A stretch of 64,000 bases of DNA from Sphingomonas flavalba. Its GTDB lineage: Bacteria > Pseudomonadota > Alphaproteobacteria > Sphingomonadales > Sphingomonadaceae. Shown in pieces: positions 46,064 through 54,418 of this stretch (positions are counted from its first letter, which is position 1; each line of letters begins with the position of its first letter). Position numbers and translations under genes: made by a program. The stretch is taken from assembly GCF_004796535.1 (NCBI RefSeq), contig NZ_SPHY01000004.1, forward strand, positions 1 through 64,000, in the 5' to 3' direction. Below the pieces are notes generated by a model. That model was not told where the DNA came from. It made no database searches and saw nothing but the letters and a program-made list of their open reading frames with translations.

Positions 46064-46115
46064 TAGGACGGATCGCCATTTGCAGGCCATCAGGGCTAAA
46101 TGGCGATCCGTCCTA
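46064..46115. repeat. Perfect 18-bp palindromic repeat with 16-base loop
   Basis: TAGGACGGATCGCCATTT (46064-46081) and its exact complement AAATGGCGATCCGTCCTA (46098-46115) flank a 16-base loop. The element lies between convergent genes, starting 7 bases after the quinone reductase stop. Its last three bases are the TAG stop of the haem-binding-type gene on the other strand. There is no T tract, so it is either a strong bidirectional structured terminator or RNA stabiliser, or one copy of a dispersed palindromic element. No second copy was noticed in this window. Confidence 0.85.
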
Positions 46116-46571
46116 CAGCGCGGCGGCTATCCCGGCGCGGGCGCATTCCTCGTCCTGCGCCTCGGTCGCGCCGCTGACGCCGACGGTGCCGGCCAGCCGC
46201 CCGTCGACCATCACCGGCAGGCCGCCGGCATAGGTGACCGCGTTGAAAGCGCGCTGCGCCGTTTCAGCCATCTTCGCCACCTCGGCGGTGCTGCGGCCGG
46301 TGCGGAACACGGTTCCCGCCTTGCCCTGGGCGAGGACGGCGCTGGTCCGGCTGGCGCCGTCCATGCCGACGAAGCGGACCAGGTCGCCATGCTCGTTCAG
46401 CACCGCGACATGCACTTTCCAGCCGGACTTGGAGGCCAGCGCCAGGCAGGCGTCGGTGATCGTCTGCGCGTCGGTGGCGTTGATCGTCCGGGTCCGGGCG
46501 ATCTGCGCCGGCGCGGCGGCGGTGGTCAGCAGCGCGGCCAGCGCGCAGGCGCCGGCAAGATGGCGGGTCAT
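46113..46571 (-). CDS. Exported haem-binding/GlcG-HbpS-family protein (152 aa)
   Basis: Small secreted protein of the GlcG/HbpS type. A signal peptide (1-22, ACALAALLTTAAAPAQ) is followed by KSGWKVHVAVLNEHGDLVRF, DGASRTSAVLAQGKAGTVFR and GGLPVMVDGRLAGTVGVSGA with QDEECARAG at the end, the family pattern. Some members bind haem or degraded haem; others are of unknown role. ATG 46571 is preferred over one five codons earlier. It lies 62 bp downstream of the S10 carboxypeptidase gene and is probably cotranscribed with it. The stop codon is part of the palindromic repeat. Confidence 0.85.
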   Translation of the reverse strand: MTRHLAGACALAALLTTAAAPAQIARTRTINATDAQTITDACLALASKSGWKVHVAVLNEHGDLVRFVGMDGASRTSAVLAQGKAGTVFRTGRSTAEVAKMAETAQRAFNAVTYAGGLPVMVDGRLAGTVGVSGATEAQDEECARAGIAAAL

Positions 46572-46633
46572 GGCAATCCTCCCCATGGCAAAAAGGCCGG
46601 CCGCCGCCTGAGACGCAGCCCCGCCGGTGGCGT

Positions 46634-48211
46634 TCAGCGGCGGACCGCCTCGTCATACCACTGGTCGAGGTCGCGCTTCAGCGCGGTCAGCGAACCCGGT
46701 TCGATATAGATCATGTGGCCGGACTCGTAATAGCGATAGGTGATGTTCTTGCGCAGCGTCGGGTCGATCTGCATGTGCTTCAGGTCGTATTCGGCGCCGA
46801 AGAACGGTGTCGCCGTGTCGTAATAGCCGTTCAGCGACAGCACCTTCAGATAGGGGTTGATCCGCATCGCCGTGCCCAGGTCGATCGAGGTTGCGGCCAG
46901 CGCCATCGTCCGCCCGTCCGGCGCCTTGTGCTTCTGGTCCCACTTGCCCGAAATGCCGGAATAGAAATTGGGGCGATAGCTGAGGTTCGTCTTGTACCCC
47001 AATGTCCCGAAAAGATATTTGTTCAGCGCGCCGATGTAAGGCCCGCCGATCGCCGCGTCGGCCGCGTCGAATTCGGGCGAGTCGCCGCCGGCGTCGACGT
47101 CGATGCCGAGGAAGCGGGTGTCGAGCCGGCCGATCGTCCGCCGCTGATCGCGCAGCAACTCCTTGCGGAACCGCGACAGGTCGACGCGCAGGTCGGCGTC
47201 GAGCAGGAACTTGGGCGACAGGCCGGTATAGGCGCTCATCTGCTCGGCGATGGCGTTGCGCTCCGCGTCGCTCAGGTCGTCGCCCTTGGACAGGGCGGAC
47301 AGATACGGTCCGCGCGCCCATTCGCGCACTTCGGTCAGGAACGGTTCCAGCGTCGCCGGCCGGTTCTGCAGCCGCTTGTGATACCAGGCGGCGGCGGCGT
47401 AGCTGGGCATATAGGTAACGAAGAACTGGTCGTAATTGGGCTGGCGGATGCCGTAGTTCAGGATCGATGACAGCAGGATCACGCCGGTCATCTGCGCGCC
47501 GCGCGATTGCAGCGTGTGGACGAGGCCGGCGGCGCGCAGCGTGCCATAGCTCTCGCCGAGCAGGAATTTCGGCGAATCCCAGCGGTCGTTGATCGCCAGA
47601 TAGCGCAGGATGCCGCGCGCGAAGGCGTCGATGTCCTGGTCGACGCCCCAGAAATCGGCGCCCTTGGCCTTGCCGATCGGCCGCGACAGGCCGGTGCCGA
47701 TCGCGTCGATGAACACCAGGTCGGTGCGGTCGAGGATGGACTGGTGGTTCTCGACGATATTGTAGGGCGGCGGCGGGTTGGCGGTGTCGAGCGGCGTGTC
47801 GACCCGGACCGGGCCGAACGAGCCCATGTGCAGCCACATGCTCGACGATCCGGGGCCGCCGTTGAAGGTGAAGGTGACCGGACGCGGCGGCGCCCCGGCC
47901 GGCCGGTCCGCGACATAGGCGACGTAGAACATGCTGGCGACCGCCTGCCCTTCGTCGTTGCGGATGGTCAACGTGCCGGGGGTGACGGTATAGCCGATGC
48001 GCTTGCCGGCGATGGTGACGCTGCCGCGCTTCGGCTGCGCGTCCTCCTCGGCGGTGGCGGCAGCGGTGTCGACTTCGCTCGCCGCGGCGACACGACTTGC
48101 GCTGTCCGCCGCGCGGGCGCCGTCCTTGGCGGTGTCGCGCTGTTGCGCGGCAAGCGGCGTGGACAGCAAGGCGCCAAGGGCGATCGAGAGCAAAAGGCGG
48201 TGCGAGCGCAT
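46634..48211 (-). CDS. Secreted serine carboxypeptidase, S10 family (525 aa)
   Basis: Alpha/beta-hydrolase carboxypeptidase. A signal peptide (1-22, LLLSIALGALLSTPLAAQ) is followed by a low-complexity Ala-rich linker and the S10 domain. TFNGGPGSSSMWLHMGSFGP forms the oxyanion region, FIDAIGTGLSRP is conserved, and catalytic Ser lies in LLGESYGTLRAAG. Catalytic Asp lies in NGYYDTATPF and His in YYESGHMIYI. It trims C-terminal residues from peptides outside the cytoplasm; many members accept Pro-containing ends. The divergent region with DUF885 contains three GntR-type palindromes, placing it in the hydroxyproline/peptide regulon. Confidence 0.9.
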   Translation of the reverse strand: MRSHRLLLSIALGALLSTPLAAQQRDTAKDGARAADSASRVAAASEVDTAAATAEEDAQPKRGSVTIAGKRIGYTVTPGTLTIRNDEGQAVASMFYVAYVADRPAGAPPRPVTFTFNGGPGSSSMWLHMGSFGPVRVDTPLDTANPPPPYNIVENHQSILDRTDLVFIDAIGTGLSRPIGKAKGADFWGVDQDIDAFARGILRYLAINDRWDSPKFLLGESYGTLRAAGLVHTLQSRGAQMTGVILLSSILNYGIRQPNYDQFFVTYMPSYAAAAWYHKRLQNRPATLEPFLTEVREWARGPYLSALSKGDDLSDAERNAIAEQMSAYTGLSPKFLLDADLRVDLSRFRKELLRDQRRTIGRLDTRFLGIDVDAGGDSPEFDAADAAIGGPYIGALNKYLFGTLGYKTNLSYRPNFYSGISGKWDQKHKAPDGRTMALAATSIDLGTAMRINPYLKVLSLNGYYDTATPFFGAEYDLKHMQIDPTLRKNITYRYYESGHMIYIEPGSLTALKRDLDQWYDEAVRR

Positions 48212-48226
48212 GAAATCTCCCCTAAA

Positions 48227-48257
48227 TTGTACGAGTTTTCGTACAACGTATACGAAT
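48227..48257. promoter_or_regulatory. Double GntR-type operator upstream of the S10 carboxypeptidase
   Basis: Two overlapping palindromes are present. TTGTACGA-N4-TCGTACAA (48227-48246) is perfect over 8-bp arms. CAACGTATACGAAT (48244-48257) carries the same GTATACGA core as the sites at 48295, 52441 and 63086. The 48227 arm covers a TACAAT box that could be the -10 of the S10 promoter, 16 bp before its start codon. Confidence 0.55.
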
Positions 48258-48294
48258 GCCGTCAAGTGCGGACCGTGCTTGGCAGGGATTATTA

Positions 48295-48308
48295 TACGGT
48301 ATACGATG
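48295..48308. promoter_or_regulatory. GntR-type operator at the DUF885 promoter
   Basis: TACGGTATACGATG matches TATCGTATACGATA (63086) in 11 of 14 positions. It overlaps a plus-strand -10-like TATACG (48300-48305), with TTGGCA 15 bases upstream (48279-48284), so a bound regulator would block polymerase. It lies 32 bp before the DUF885 start codon. Confidence 0.55.
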
Positions 48309-48340
48309 CATCCATCTAACTCATTTTTCGGGGCTTCCCA

Positions 48341-50092
48341 ATGACTCGTCGTTTCGCTGGCCTTGCCGTCGCCCTGCTCCTCGCCGGGGCGGCCGTTCCC
48401 GCGCATGCCGATCCGGCGACCGATGCGCGCTTCACCGAATTGTCGTCGGCCGAATGGGGCTGGCGGCAGCAACAGATGGCGGGTGGCGAGGATGACGACG
48501 GCGCGATCCAGGCCAGGCTGCCGGACGTGCGGCCGGAAACGCAGGCGGCCCGCCTCGCCCATTGGCGCGACGTCCGCCGCAAGCTCGATGCGATTCCGGT
48601 AGCGTCGCTGTCGCCGGCGGCGCAGGTCGACTATGCGGTCTACCGCGATCAGATCGACACGCTGATCGCCCAGCAGGAATTTCGGGAATATGAGAAGCCG
48701 TTGAACGCCGACAGCTCCTTCTGGGGCGATTTCGGCTATACCGCGCGGCGGCCGTTCACCACGGAGGCGGACTATCGCGCCTTCATCGGCCAGATGAACG
48801 ACATCCCGCGCTACTTCAGCGAGCAGACCGCCAACATGCGCGCCGGGCTGGCGCGCGGCTTCACTCCGCCCAGGGTGACGCTGCAGGGGCGCGACGCGCC
48901 GATCCGCGCGGTCGTCGACGCGAAGACGCCGGAGGATTCGCTCTTCTACCTGCCGTTCAAGACGATGCCGGCGTCGATCCCGGCGGCGACGCAGGCGGAA
49001 CTGCGCGCGGCGGCGGTCAAGGCGATCACCGACTCGGTCGTCCCCGCGCACCGCACGCTGCTGCGCTTCATGCAGGACGAATATATCCCGAAGGCCCGCA
49101 CCGCGCTGGCGGCGGAGAAGATGCCCAACGGCAAGGCCTATTATCAGTCGCTGATCAAGGAATTCGCCACCCTCGACCTGACGCCCGACCAGATCCATGC
49201 GATCGGCCTCAGCGAGATGGCGAAGCTGCGGACGGAGATGGAGGCGGTGCGCCAGCAGGTCGGCTTCAAGGGCGACATGCCCGCCTTCCTCCACTTCCTG
49301 CGCACCGATCCGCAATTCTACGCCAAGACCCCGGCGGAGCTGCTGAAGGAGGCGGCGTGGATCGCCAAGCAGGTCGACGACCGGATCGGCAAGTGGATCG
49401 GCCACCTGCCGCGCCAGCGCTTCGGCGTCATCCCGGTGCCGGATGACATCGCGCCGTTCTACACCTCCGGCCGGGGCGGACCGGGCATCTATCTGGTCAA
49501 CACCTACGACCTGCCGTCGCGCGCGCTCTATTCGCTGCGCGCGCTGACCCTGCACGAATCGGCGCCGGGCCACGCGTTCCAGATGCCGCTCGCCAACGAG
49601 AACAAGGCTCAGCCGGCGTTCCGCAAGGTCTATATCTCCGCCTATGGCGAGGGCTGGGCGCTCTATTGCGAGCGGCTCGGCACCGAAATGGGGATATACG
49701 AAACGCCCTACGACGTGTTCGGCATGCTCAGCTACCAGGCGTGGCGCGCGGCGCGGCTGGTCGTCGATACCGGCATCCATGCCAAGGGCTGGACGCGCGA
49801 GCAGGCCCAGCAATATCTGCGCGACAACACCGCCCTGTCCAATCACGAGATCGAGACGGAGGTCGACCGCTATATCGCCTGGCCGGGGCAGGCCCTGTCC
49901 TACTATCTGGGCGAGATGGAGATCATGAAGGGGCGGGCCAAGGCGGAAGCGGCGCTCGGGTCGAAATTCGACATCCGCGCTTTCCACGATACCGTTCTCG
50001 AACTCGGATCGGTGCCGCTGCCGGTGTTGTCGGCCCGCATCGACCGGTTCATCGCCGATGGCGGCAAAGGCCCTTACCCCGACGAGGAATGA
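48341..50092 (+). CDS. Exported DUF885-family metallopeptidase-like protein (583 aa)
   Basis: All-helical DUF885 protein with zincin character. A signal peptide (1-23, GLAVALLLAGAAVPAHA) is followed by the long helical body. LTLHESAPGHAFQ holds the HExxPGH zinc motif that marks the family, and SAYGEGWALYCERLG supplies the downstream Glu. NHEIETEVDRYIAWPGQALSY is also typical. Relatives are carboxypeptidase-like enzymes, but few are characterised. Only one base separates its stop from the ATG of the Ldh-family gene. An operator at 48295 sits in the promoter. It probably digests peptides in the periplasm. Confidence 0.87.
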   Translation: MTRRFAGLAVALLLAGAAVPAHADPATDARFTELSSAEWGWRQQQMAGGEDDDGAIQARLPDVRPETQAARLAHWRDVRRKLDAIPVASLSPAAQVDYAVYRDQIDTLIAQQEFREYEKPLNADSSFWGDFGYTARRPFTTEADYRAFIGQMNDIPRYFSEQTANMRAGLARGFTPPRVTLQGRDAPIRAVVDAKTPEDSLFYLPFKTMPASIPAATQAELRAAAVKAITDSVVPAHRTLLRFMQDEYIPKARTALAAEKMPNGKAYYQSLIKEFATLDLTPDQIHAIGLSEMAKLRTEMEAVRQQVGFKGDMPAFLHFLRTDPQFYAKTPAELLKEAAWIAKQVDDRIGKWIGHLPRQRFGVIPVPDDIAPFYTSGRGGPGIYLVNTYDLPSRALYSLRALTLHESAPGHAFQMPLANENKAQPAFRKVYISAYGEGWALYCERLGTEMGIYETPYDVFGMLSYQAWRAARLVVDTGIHAKGWTREQAQQYLRDNTALSNHEIETEVDRYIAWPGQALSYYLGEMEIMKGRAKAEAALGSKFDIRAFHDTVLELGSVPLPVLSARIDRFIADGGKGPYPDEE

Positions 50093-50093
50093 C

Positions 50094-51113
50094 ATGACCG
50101 ATACCGACACCGTCACCCTGAGCCTGGACGAGGTGGCGGCGCTGTCGCGCGCCGTGCTGACCCGCCACGGCCTTGCCCCCGACCATGTCGAGGCGGTGAC
50201 CGAGACGATCGTCGCCGGCGAGCGCGACGAATGCGCCGCGCATGGCGTCTATCGTCTGCTCGGGTGCATCAACACATTGAAAACAGGGAAGGTTTCTGCC
50301 GACGCCCAGCCCGTCGTAGACGACATCGCCCCGGCGCTGGTCCGCGTCGATGCCGGTGGAGGTTTCGCCCAGCTCGCTTTCAAGCGGGGTGTTCCACACC
50401 TGATAACCAAGACGAAAACTTGCGGCATCGCCGCCCTCGCCCTCAACAACTGCGTCCACTTCGCCGCCCTCTGGCCGGAAGTCGAGGCGGTCGTCGCCGA
50501 AGGGCTGGTCGCGCTCGCCATCACCCCCAGCCATGCCTGGGTCGCCCCGGCCGGCGGCCGCAAACCGTTGTTCGGCACCAACCCGATCGCCTTCGGCTGG
50601 CCGCGCCCCGGTCCGTTCCCGTACGTCTTCGACTTCGCGACCAGCGCCGTCGCCCGCGGCGAGATCGAGCTGCACCGCCGCGCCGGCAAGCCGATTCCGG
50701 AGGGTTGGGGCGTCGACGGCGACGGGCGGCCGACCACCGACGCGGCGACCGCGCTCGCCGGCGCGATGCTGACCTTCGGCGGCCACAAGGGATCCGCGCT
50801 GTCGACGATGGTCGAGCTGATCGCCGGCCCGCTGATCGGCGACATGACCAGCGCCGAGTCGCTCGCCTTCGACGACGGCGCCGGCTCCGCACCCTATGGA
50901 GGCGAGCTGATCGTCGCGATCGACCCGGCCGGTTTCCTCGGCGCCGCCGCCGCCGACCACATCGCCCGCGCCGAGGCGGTGTTCGACGGCATCACCGGGC
51001 AGGGCGCCCGCCTGCCCTCGCAGCGCCGCTACGAAGGGCGGGTCCGCAGCCTGGCCAACGGCGTCACCATCCCCCGCGCGCTGTACGACGATATCCGCGC
51101 CTTGCTGGACTGA
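50094..51113 (+). CDS. Ldh2/malate-dehydrogenase-like oxidoreductase, candidate pyrroline-2-carboxylate reductase (339 aa)
   Basis: Type-2 malate/lactate dehydrogenase family, which includes NAD(P)H-dependent Delta1-pyrroline/piperideine-2-carboxylate reductases and ureidoglycolate dehydrogenase. ERDECAAHGVYRLLG carries the catalytic His (about 51), and FGTNPIAFGWP and DFATSAVARGEIELHRRAG form the cofactor site. GGHKGSALSTMVELIAGPL is the later signature. The family fold lacks a Rossmann motif, as here. Location between the DUF885 and M24 genes in a hydroxyproline island suggests reduction of the cyclic imine from trans-3-hydroxyproline or D-proline. The dehydratase needed for the former is not in the window. 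Confidence 0.85.
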   Translation: MTDTDTVTLSLDEVAALSRAVLTRHGLAPDHVEAVTETIVAGERDECAAHGVYRLLGCINTLKTGKVSADAQPVVDDIAPALVRVDAGGGFAQLAFKRGVPHLITKTKTCGIAALALNNCVHFAALWPEVEAVVAEGLVALAITPSHAWVAPAGGRKPLFGTNPIAFGWPRPGPFPYVFDFATSAVARGEIELHRRAGKPIPEGWGVDGDGRPTTDAATALAGAMLTFGGHKGSALSTMVELIAGPLIGDMTSAESLAFDDGAGSAPYGGELIVAIDPAGFLGAAAADHIARAEAVFDGITGQGARLPSQRRYEGRVRSLANGVTIPRALYDDIRALLD

Positions 51114-51117
51114 CCAC

Positions 51118-52320
51118 TCAGCCGAACGGGCGGTCTATCGCCGGCGAAGGCTCGGTGAACCAGGCCGCGCCGGTCTCGGTCACATGGAAATGGTCCTCGA
51201 GCCGGACGCCGAACTTGTCCGGCACGACGATCATCGGCTCGTTGGAGAAGCACATGCCCGGCGCCAATGGCGTCGTATCGCCCGGCACCAGATAGGCCGG
51301 CTCGTGGATCGACAGGCCGATGCCGTGGCCGGTGCGGTGGGGCAGACCGGGCAAACGATAGCCCGGGCCAAGACCCGCTTTCTCCAGCACCGCCCGTGCC
51401 GCCGCGTCGACCGCCTCGCACGGTACGCCGGGCCGCACCGCGTCGAACGCCGCTTGCTGCGCCGCCTGCTCCAGCGCCCAGATCCGCTTTTGCTCCTCCG
51501 ACGCCTCGCCGAACACATAGGTGCGGGTGATGTCGGAATGATAGCCGCCGATGACGCAGCCGGTATCGATCAGCACGATATCGCCTTCCGCCAGCACGCA
51601 TTCGCCGGGCAGCCCGTGGGGGAAGGCGGTCGAGCGGCCGAACTGGACGATGCAGAAGCCGTTGCCGTCCGGCGCGCCGATCGCCCGGTGGGCCTGGTCG
51701 ATGAAATAGCGGACCTCCGAAGCGGTGATCCCCGGCGCCAGCGCCCGGGCAGCGCGGCGGTGGACCTCCAGCGTCATCGCCTTCGCCTGCTGCATCAGCG
51801 CCAGTTCCGCCGGCGACTTGATCATCCGGCAGCCGTCGACAATCGCCGACCCGGCGACGAGCGTCGCCGTCGGCGCGGCGCGGGCGATGCGGTCGACGAA
51901 CAGGAACGCCATCGCCGGGTCGATCGCCAGCGTTTCGACGCCCAGTTCGCGCAGCGCCGCCGCGACCAGCGCGGCCGGGCTTTCGTCTTCCTCCCACAGC
52001 CGGATGTCGGCCTCGATCGCCAGGTCGGCCTGCAGCGTTCCCAGCTCGAAAGCAGGAGCGACGACGATCGGCCGGCCGGTGCGCGGCAGCAGCATCGCGA
52101 CCAGCCGCTCGCTGGCGCCCCACGGCACGCCGGCGAAATAGCGCAGGCTGGCGCCGGCGCCGACCAGCAGCGCGTCTGCGCCGGCGTCCGCCGTCAGTCG
52201 GCGTGCCTTTTCGATCCGCGCGCCGCGCTCGTCGGCGGTGATCGCGGGGGCGGGATTGGCCCATGGCCGGATGGCGGCCAGTTCCGCGGCGGGAGTCGAT
52301 CCGCCGATGCCGTTGGTCAT
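51118..52320 (-). CDS. M24-family Xaa-Pro peptidase (400 aa)
   Basis: Creatinase/prolidase fold. The N-domain (about 30-160) precedes the pita-bread domain with all five metal ligands: Asp in VLIDTGC, Asp in YHSDITRTY, His in GHGIGLSIHEP, Glu in SNEPMIV and Glu in LEDHFHV. No signal peptide, so it is cytoplasmic. It cleaves the bond before proline or hydroxyproline in di- or oligopeptides, supplying free (hydroxy)proline. It is divergent from the DHDPS-family gene, with the operator at 52441 in between, and ends 5 bases from the convergent Ldh-family gene. Confidence 0.9.
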   Translation of the reverse strand: MTNGIGGSTPAAELAAIRPWANPAPAITADERGARIEKARRLTADAGADALLVGAGASLRYFAGVPWGASERLVAMLLPRTGRPIVVAPAFELGTLQADLAIEADIRLWEEDESPAALVAAALRELGVETLAIDPAMAFLFVDRIARAAPTATLVAGSAIVDGCRMIKSPAELALMQQAKAMTLEVHRRAARALAPGITASEVRYFIDQAHRAIGAPDGNGFCIVQFGRSTAFPHGLPGECVLAEGDIVLIDTGCVIGGYHSDITRTYVFGEASEEQKRIWALEQAAQQAAFDAVRPGVPCEAVDAAARAVLEKAGLGPGYRLPGLPHRTGHGIGLSIHEPAYLVPGDTTPLAPGMCFSNEPMIVVPDKFGVRLEDHFHVTETGAAWFTEPSPAIDRPFG

Positions 52321-52440
52321 TGCTCTGTGCCTTGCAAATTATGATGTGGAACGATGAAGGTTGTGATTGTCATACGGGCTTTCCGACGCCTAGGACAACG
52401 TATCGACCGGGACCGATCAGGGTTGCAGATATTGATCATA

Positions 52441-52454
52441 TACCGTATACGATA
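52441..52454. promoter_or_regulatory. GntR-type operator before the hydroxyproline operon
   Basis: TACCGTATACGATA matches the perfect palindrome at 63086 in 13 of 14 bases. It overlaps a -10-like TATACG (52446-52451), which follows TTGCAG (52423-52428) by 17 bases, a good promoter for the plus-strand operon. A weaker copy, ACAACGTATCGA, is at 52395-52406. It sits between the M24 gene and the DHDPS-family gene and could control both. Confidence 0.6.
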
Positions 52455-52482
52455 ATCGTCTTCAATGAAGGGACTCCGTTGA

Positions 52483-53406
52483 ATGAACGCGTCGCAGGCC
52501 TTGTGGCGGGGGGTGTATCCCGCCGCAACCACACAGTTTGCCGAGGATTTCTCGGTCGATCTCGACGCGACTCAGCAGGTCCAGACCGCCCTTGTCGACG
52601 ATGGCGTCGACGGCCTCGTCCTGCTCGGAACCTGTGGCGAGAACAACTCGCTCGAACCTGAAGAAAAGCGCGCGGTGCTGCGCGCGTCAGTCGAGGCGGT
52701 CGGCGGACGCGTGTCGCTCGTCGCCGGCGTGTCGGAACTGACTACGGCGCGCGCGGTGGAATATGCACGCGATGCCGAGGCGATCGGCGTTTCGGCGCTG
52801 ATGGTGCTGCCGGCGATGGTCTACGTGCCGACGGTCGAGGAGTTGCGGACGCATCTGCGCGCGGTGGCGGCGGCAACGACGCTGCCGGTCATGCTATACA
52901 ACAACCCGGCCGCCTACCGGGTCAACATGAGCTTCGAGCTGCTCGACGGGCTGGTCGATGTGCCGAACATCGTCGCACTGAAGGAATCGGAACCCGACAC
53001 CCGCCGGTTCACCGACGTCGCCAACCGCTATGGCGATCGCTTTACGATGATGGCCGGGCTGGACGACGTCGCGCTCGAAGGGCTGCTGCTCGGCGCCAGC
53101 GGCTGGGTGTCCGGCCTGACCAGCGCCTTTCCGGCCGAATCCGTCCGCCTGGTCGCGGCGGTCTACGAAGGGCGGATCGAGGAAGCGCGTGACATCTACC
53201 GCTGGTTCATGCCGCTGCTCCACCTCGATTCGGTGCCCGACCTCGTCCAGTGCATCAAACTGGCTGAGCAGGTGATGGGGCGTGGCAACGAACGGGTCCG
53301 CATGCCGCGGATGCCGCTGTCCGGCGCGCGCCGGCAGCAAGTGATCGCCTGGGTCGAGCACTGCGCCGAGACCCGGCCCAGCGCGCACGTTCCGCTCGCC
53401 GCCTGA
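52483..53406 (+). CDS. DHDPS/NAL-family lyase, candidate 1-pyrroline-4-hydroxy-2-carboxylate deaminase (307 aa)
   Basis: Class-I aldolase TIM barrel of the dihydrodipicolinate synthase family. GTCGENNSLEPEE (49-61) is the GTTGE-like loop, Tyr139 lies in VMLYNNP, and the Schiff-base Lys167 lies in NIVALKESE. The family includes dapA, neuraminate lyase, keto-deoxysugar dehydratases and the hydroxyproline-pathway deaminase that makes alpha-ketoglutaric semialdehyde. The next gene is 4-hydroxyproline epimerase, six bases on, which makes the last option the best. It is the first gene of the operon with the epimerase, GntR regulator and permease. Confidence 0.87.
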   Translation: MNASQALWRGVYPAATTQFAEDFSVDLDATQQVQTALVDDGVDGLVLLGTCGENNSLEPEEKRAVLRASVEAVGGRVSLVAGVSELTTARAVEYARDAEAIGVSALMVLPAMVYVPTVEELRTHLRAVAAATTLPVMLYNNPAAYRVNMSFELLDGLVDVPNIVALKESEPDTRRFTDVANRYGDRFTMMAGLDDVALEGLLLGASGWVSGLTSAFPAESVRLVAAVYEGRIEEARDIYRWFMPLLHLDSVPDLVQCIKLAEQVMGRGNERVRMPRMPLSGARRQQVIAWVEHCAETRPSAHVPLAA

Positions 53407-53412
53407 TCCGAG

Positions 53413-54411
53413 ATGCGGCACAGCTTCTTTTGCATCGACGGACATACCGCCGGTAATCCGGTCCGTCTTGTCGCCGGGGGTGCGCCGCTGCTGCGCGGTC
53501 AGTCGATGGCGGAACGCCGCCAGGATTTCCTCGCCCGGTTTGACTGGATCCGGACCGGCCTGTGCTTCGAGCCGCGCGGCCACGACATGATGTCCGGCGG
53601 CTTCCTCTATCCGCCCACGCGGGAGGACAGCGACGCCGGCATCCTGTTCATCGAAACCAGCGGTTGCCTGCCGATGTGCGGGCACGGCACGATCGGCATT
53701 CTGACCTTCGCGCTCGAAAACGGGCTGATCACGCCCCGCGAACCAGGCCGGGTGCGGGTGGAGGTGCCTGCCGGCGTCATCGACGCAGATTATCGGGTCG
53801 AGGGCGACCGGGTGGTCGCCGTCCGCATCCGCAACGTTCCCGCCTATCTGGCGCTGGAAGGCATAGAGATCGACGTGCCCGGTTTCGGCTCGCTGACTGT
53901 CGACGTCTCCTACGGAGGCAATTTCTATGCGATCATAGAGCCGCAGGGGCCGTATACCGGACTGGACGCGCTCGGTGCCTCGCGGATCATCGACCTCAGC
54001 CGGACGATCCGGGCGATGCTGCGCGAACGCTGCGAACCGGTCCATCCGCTGGAAAGCACGATCCGCGGCGTCAGCCATGTGCTGTGGGCCGACGCGCCCA
54101 AGGGCGATGGCGCCGACGGCCGCAACGCCGTGTTCTACGGTGAGAAGGCGATCGACCGCAGCCCGTGCGGCACCGGCACCTCGGCGCGGATGGCGCATCT
54201 CGTCGCGCGCGGGAAACTGAAGGTCGGCGACCGGTTCGTCCATGAAAGCTATATCGGCAGCCGTTTCATCGGCCGGGTCGAGGCAACCGCCGATATTGCC
54301 GGAAAACCGGGGATCATTCCCTCGATCGAGGGTTCGGCGATCGCGACCGGGATCAATACGATATGGATTGATCGCGCAGACCCCTTTTGGGCGGGGTTTT
54401 CGGTGGTATGA
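53413..54411 (+). CDS. 4-hydroxyproline 2-epimerase, proline-racemase family (332 aa)
   Basis: Interconverts trans-4-hydroxy-L-proline and cis-4-hydroxy-D-proline. Proline-racemase superfamily. IDGHTAGNPVRLV opens the protein, CLPMCGHGTIG contains catalytic Cys89, and DRSPCGTGTSARM contains catalytic Cys252. Having Cys at both positions indicates an epimerase or racemase, whereas trans-3-hydroxyproline dehydratases have Thr at the second. ESYIGSRFIGRVEATADIAG near the end is also conserved. It is cytoplasmic. The ATG follows the deaminase stop by six bases, and the GntR gene starts seven bases after its stop. Confidence 0.92.
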   Translation: MRHSFFCIDGHTAGNPVRLVAGGAPLLRGQSMAERRQDFLARFDWIRTGLCFEPRGHDMMSGGFLYPPTREDSDAGILFIETSGCLPMCGHGTIGILTFALENGLITPREPGRVRVEVPAGVIDADYRVEGDRVVAVRIRNVPAYLALEGIEIDVPGFGSLTVDVSYGGNFYAIIEPQGPYTGLDALGASRIIDLSRTIRAMLRERCEPVHPLESTIRGVSHVLWADAPKGDGADGRNAVFYGEKAIDRSPCGTGTSARMAHLVARGKLKVGDRFVHESYIGSRFIGRVEATADIAGKPGIIPSIEGSAIATGINTIWIDRADPFWAGFSVV

Positions 54412-54418
54412 GGCGTGC

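Noticed and set aside
48247-50116. A very long minus-strand open frame that seems to extend the S10 carboxypeptidase upstream across the DUF885 gene
   Set aside because: It is the mirror frame of the DUF885 coding sequence in GC-rich DNA. The S10 signal peptide starts at 48211, and promoter-like palindromes lie between the two genes.
54354-54374. ATCAAT...ATTGAT inverted repeat near the end of the epimerase gene
   Set aside because: It lies inside conserved coding sequence and does not match the GTATACGA-type operators.
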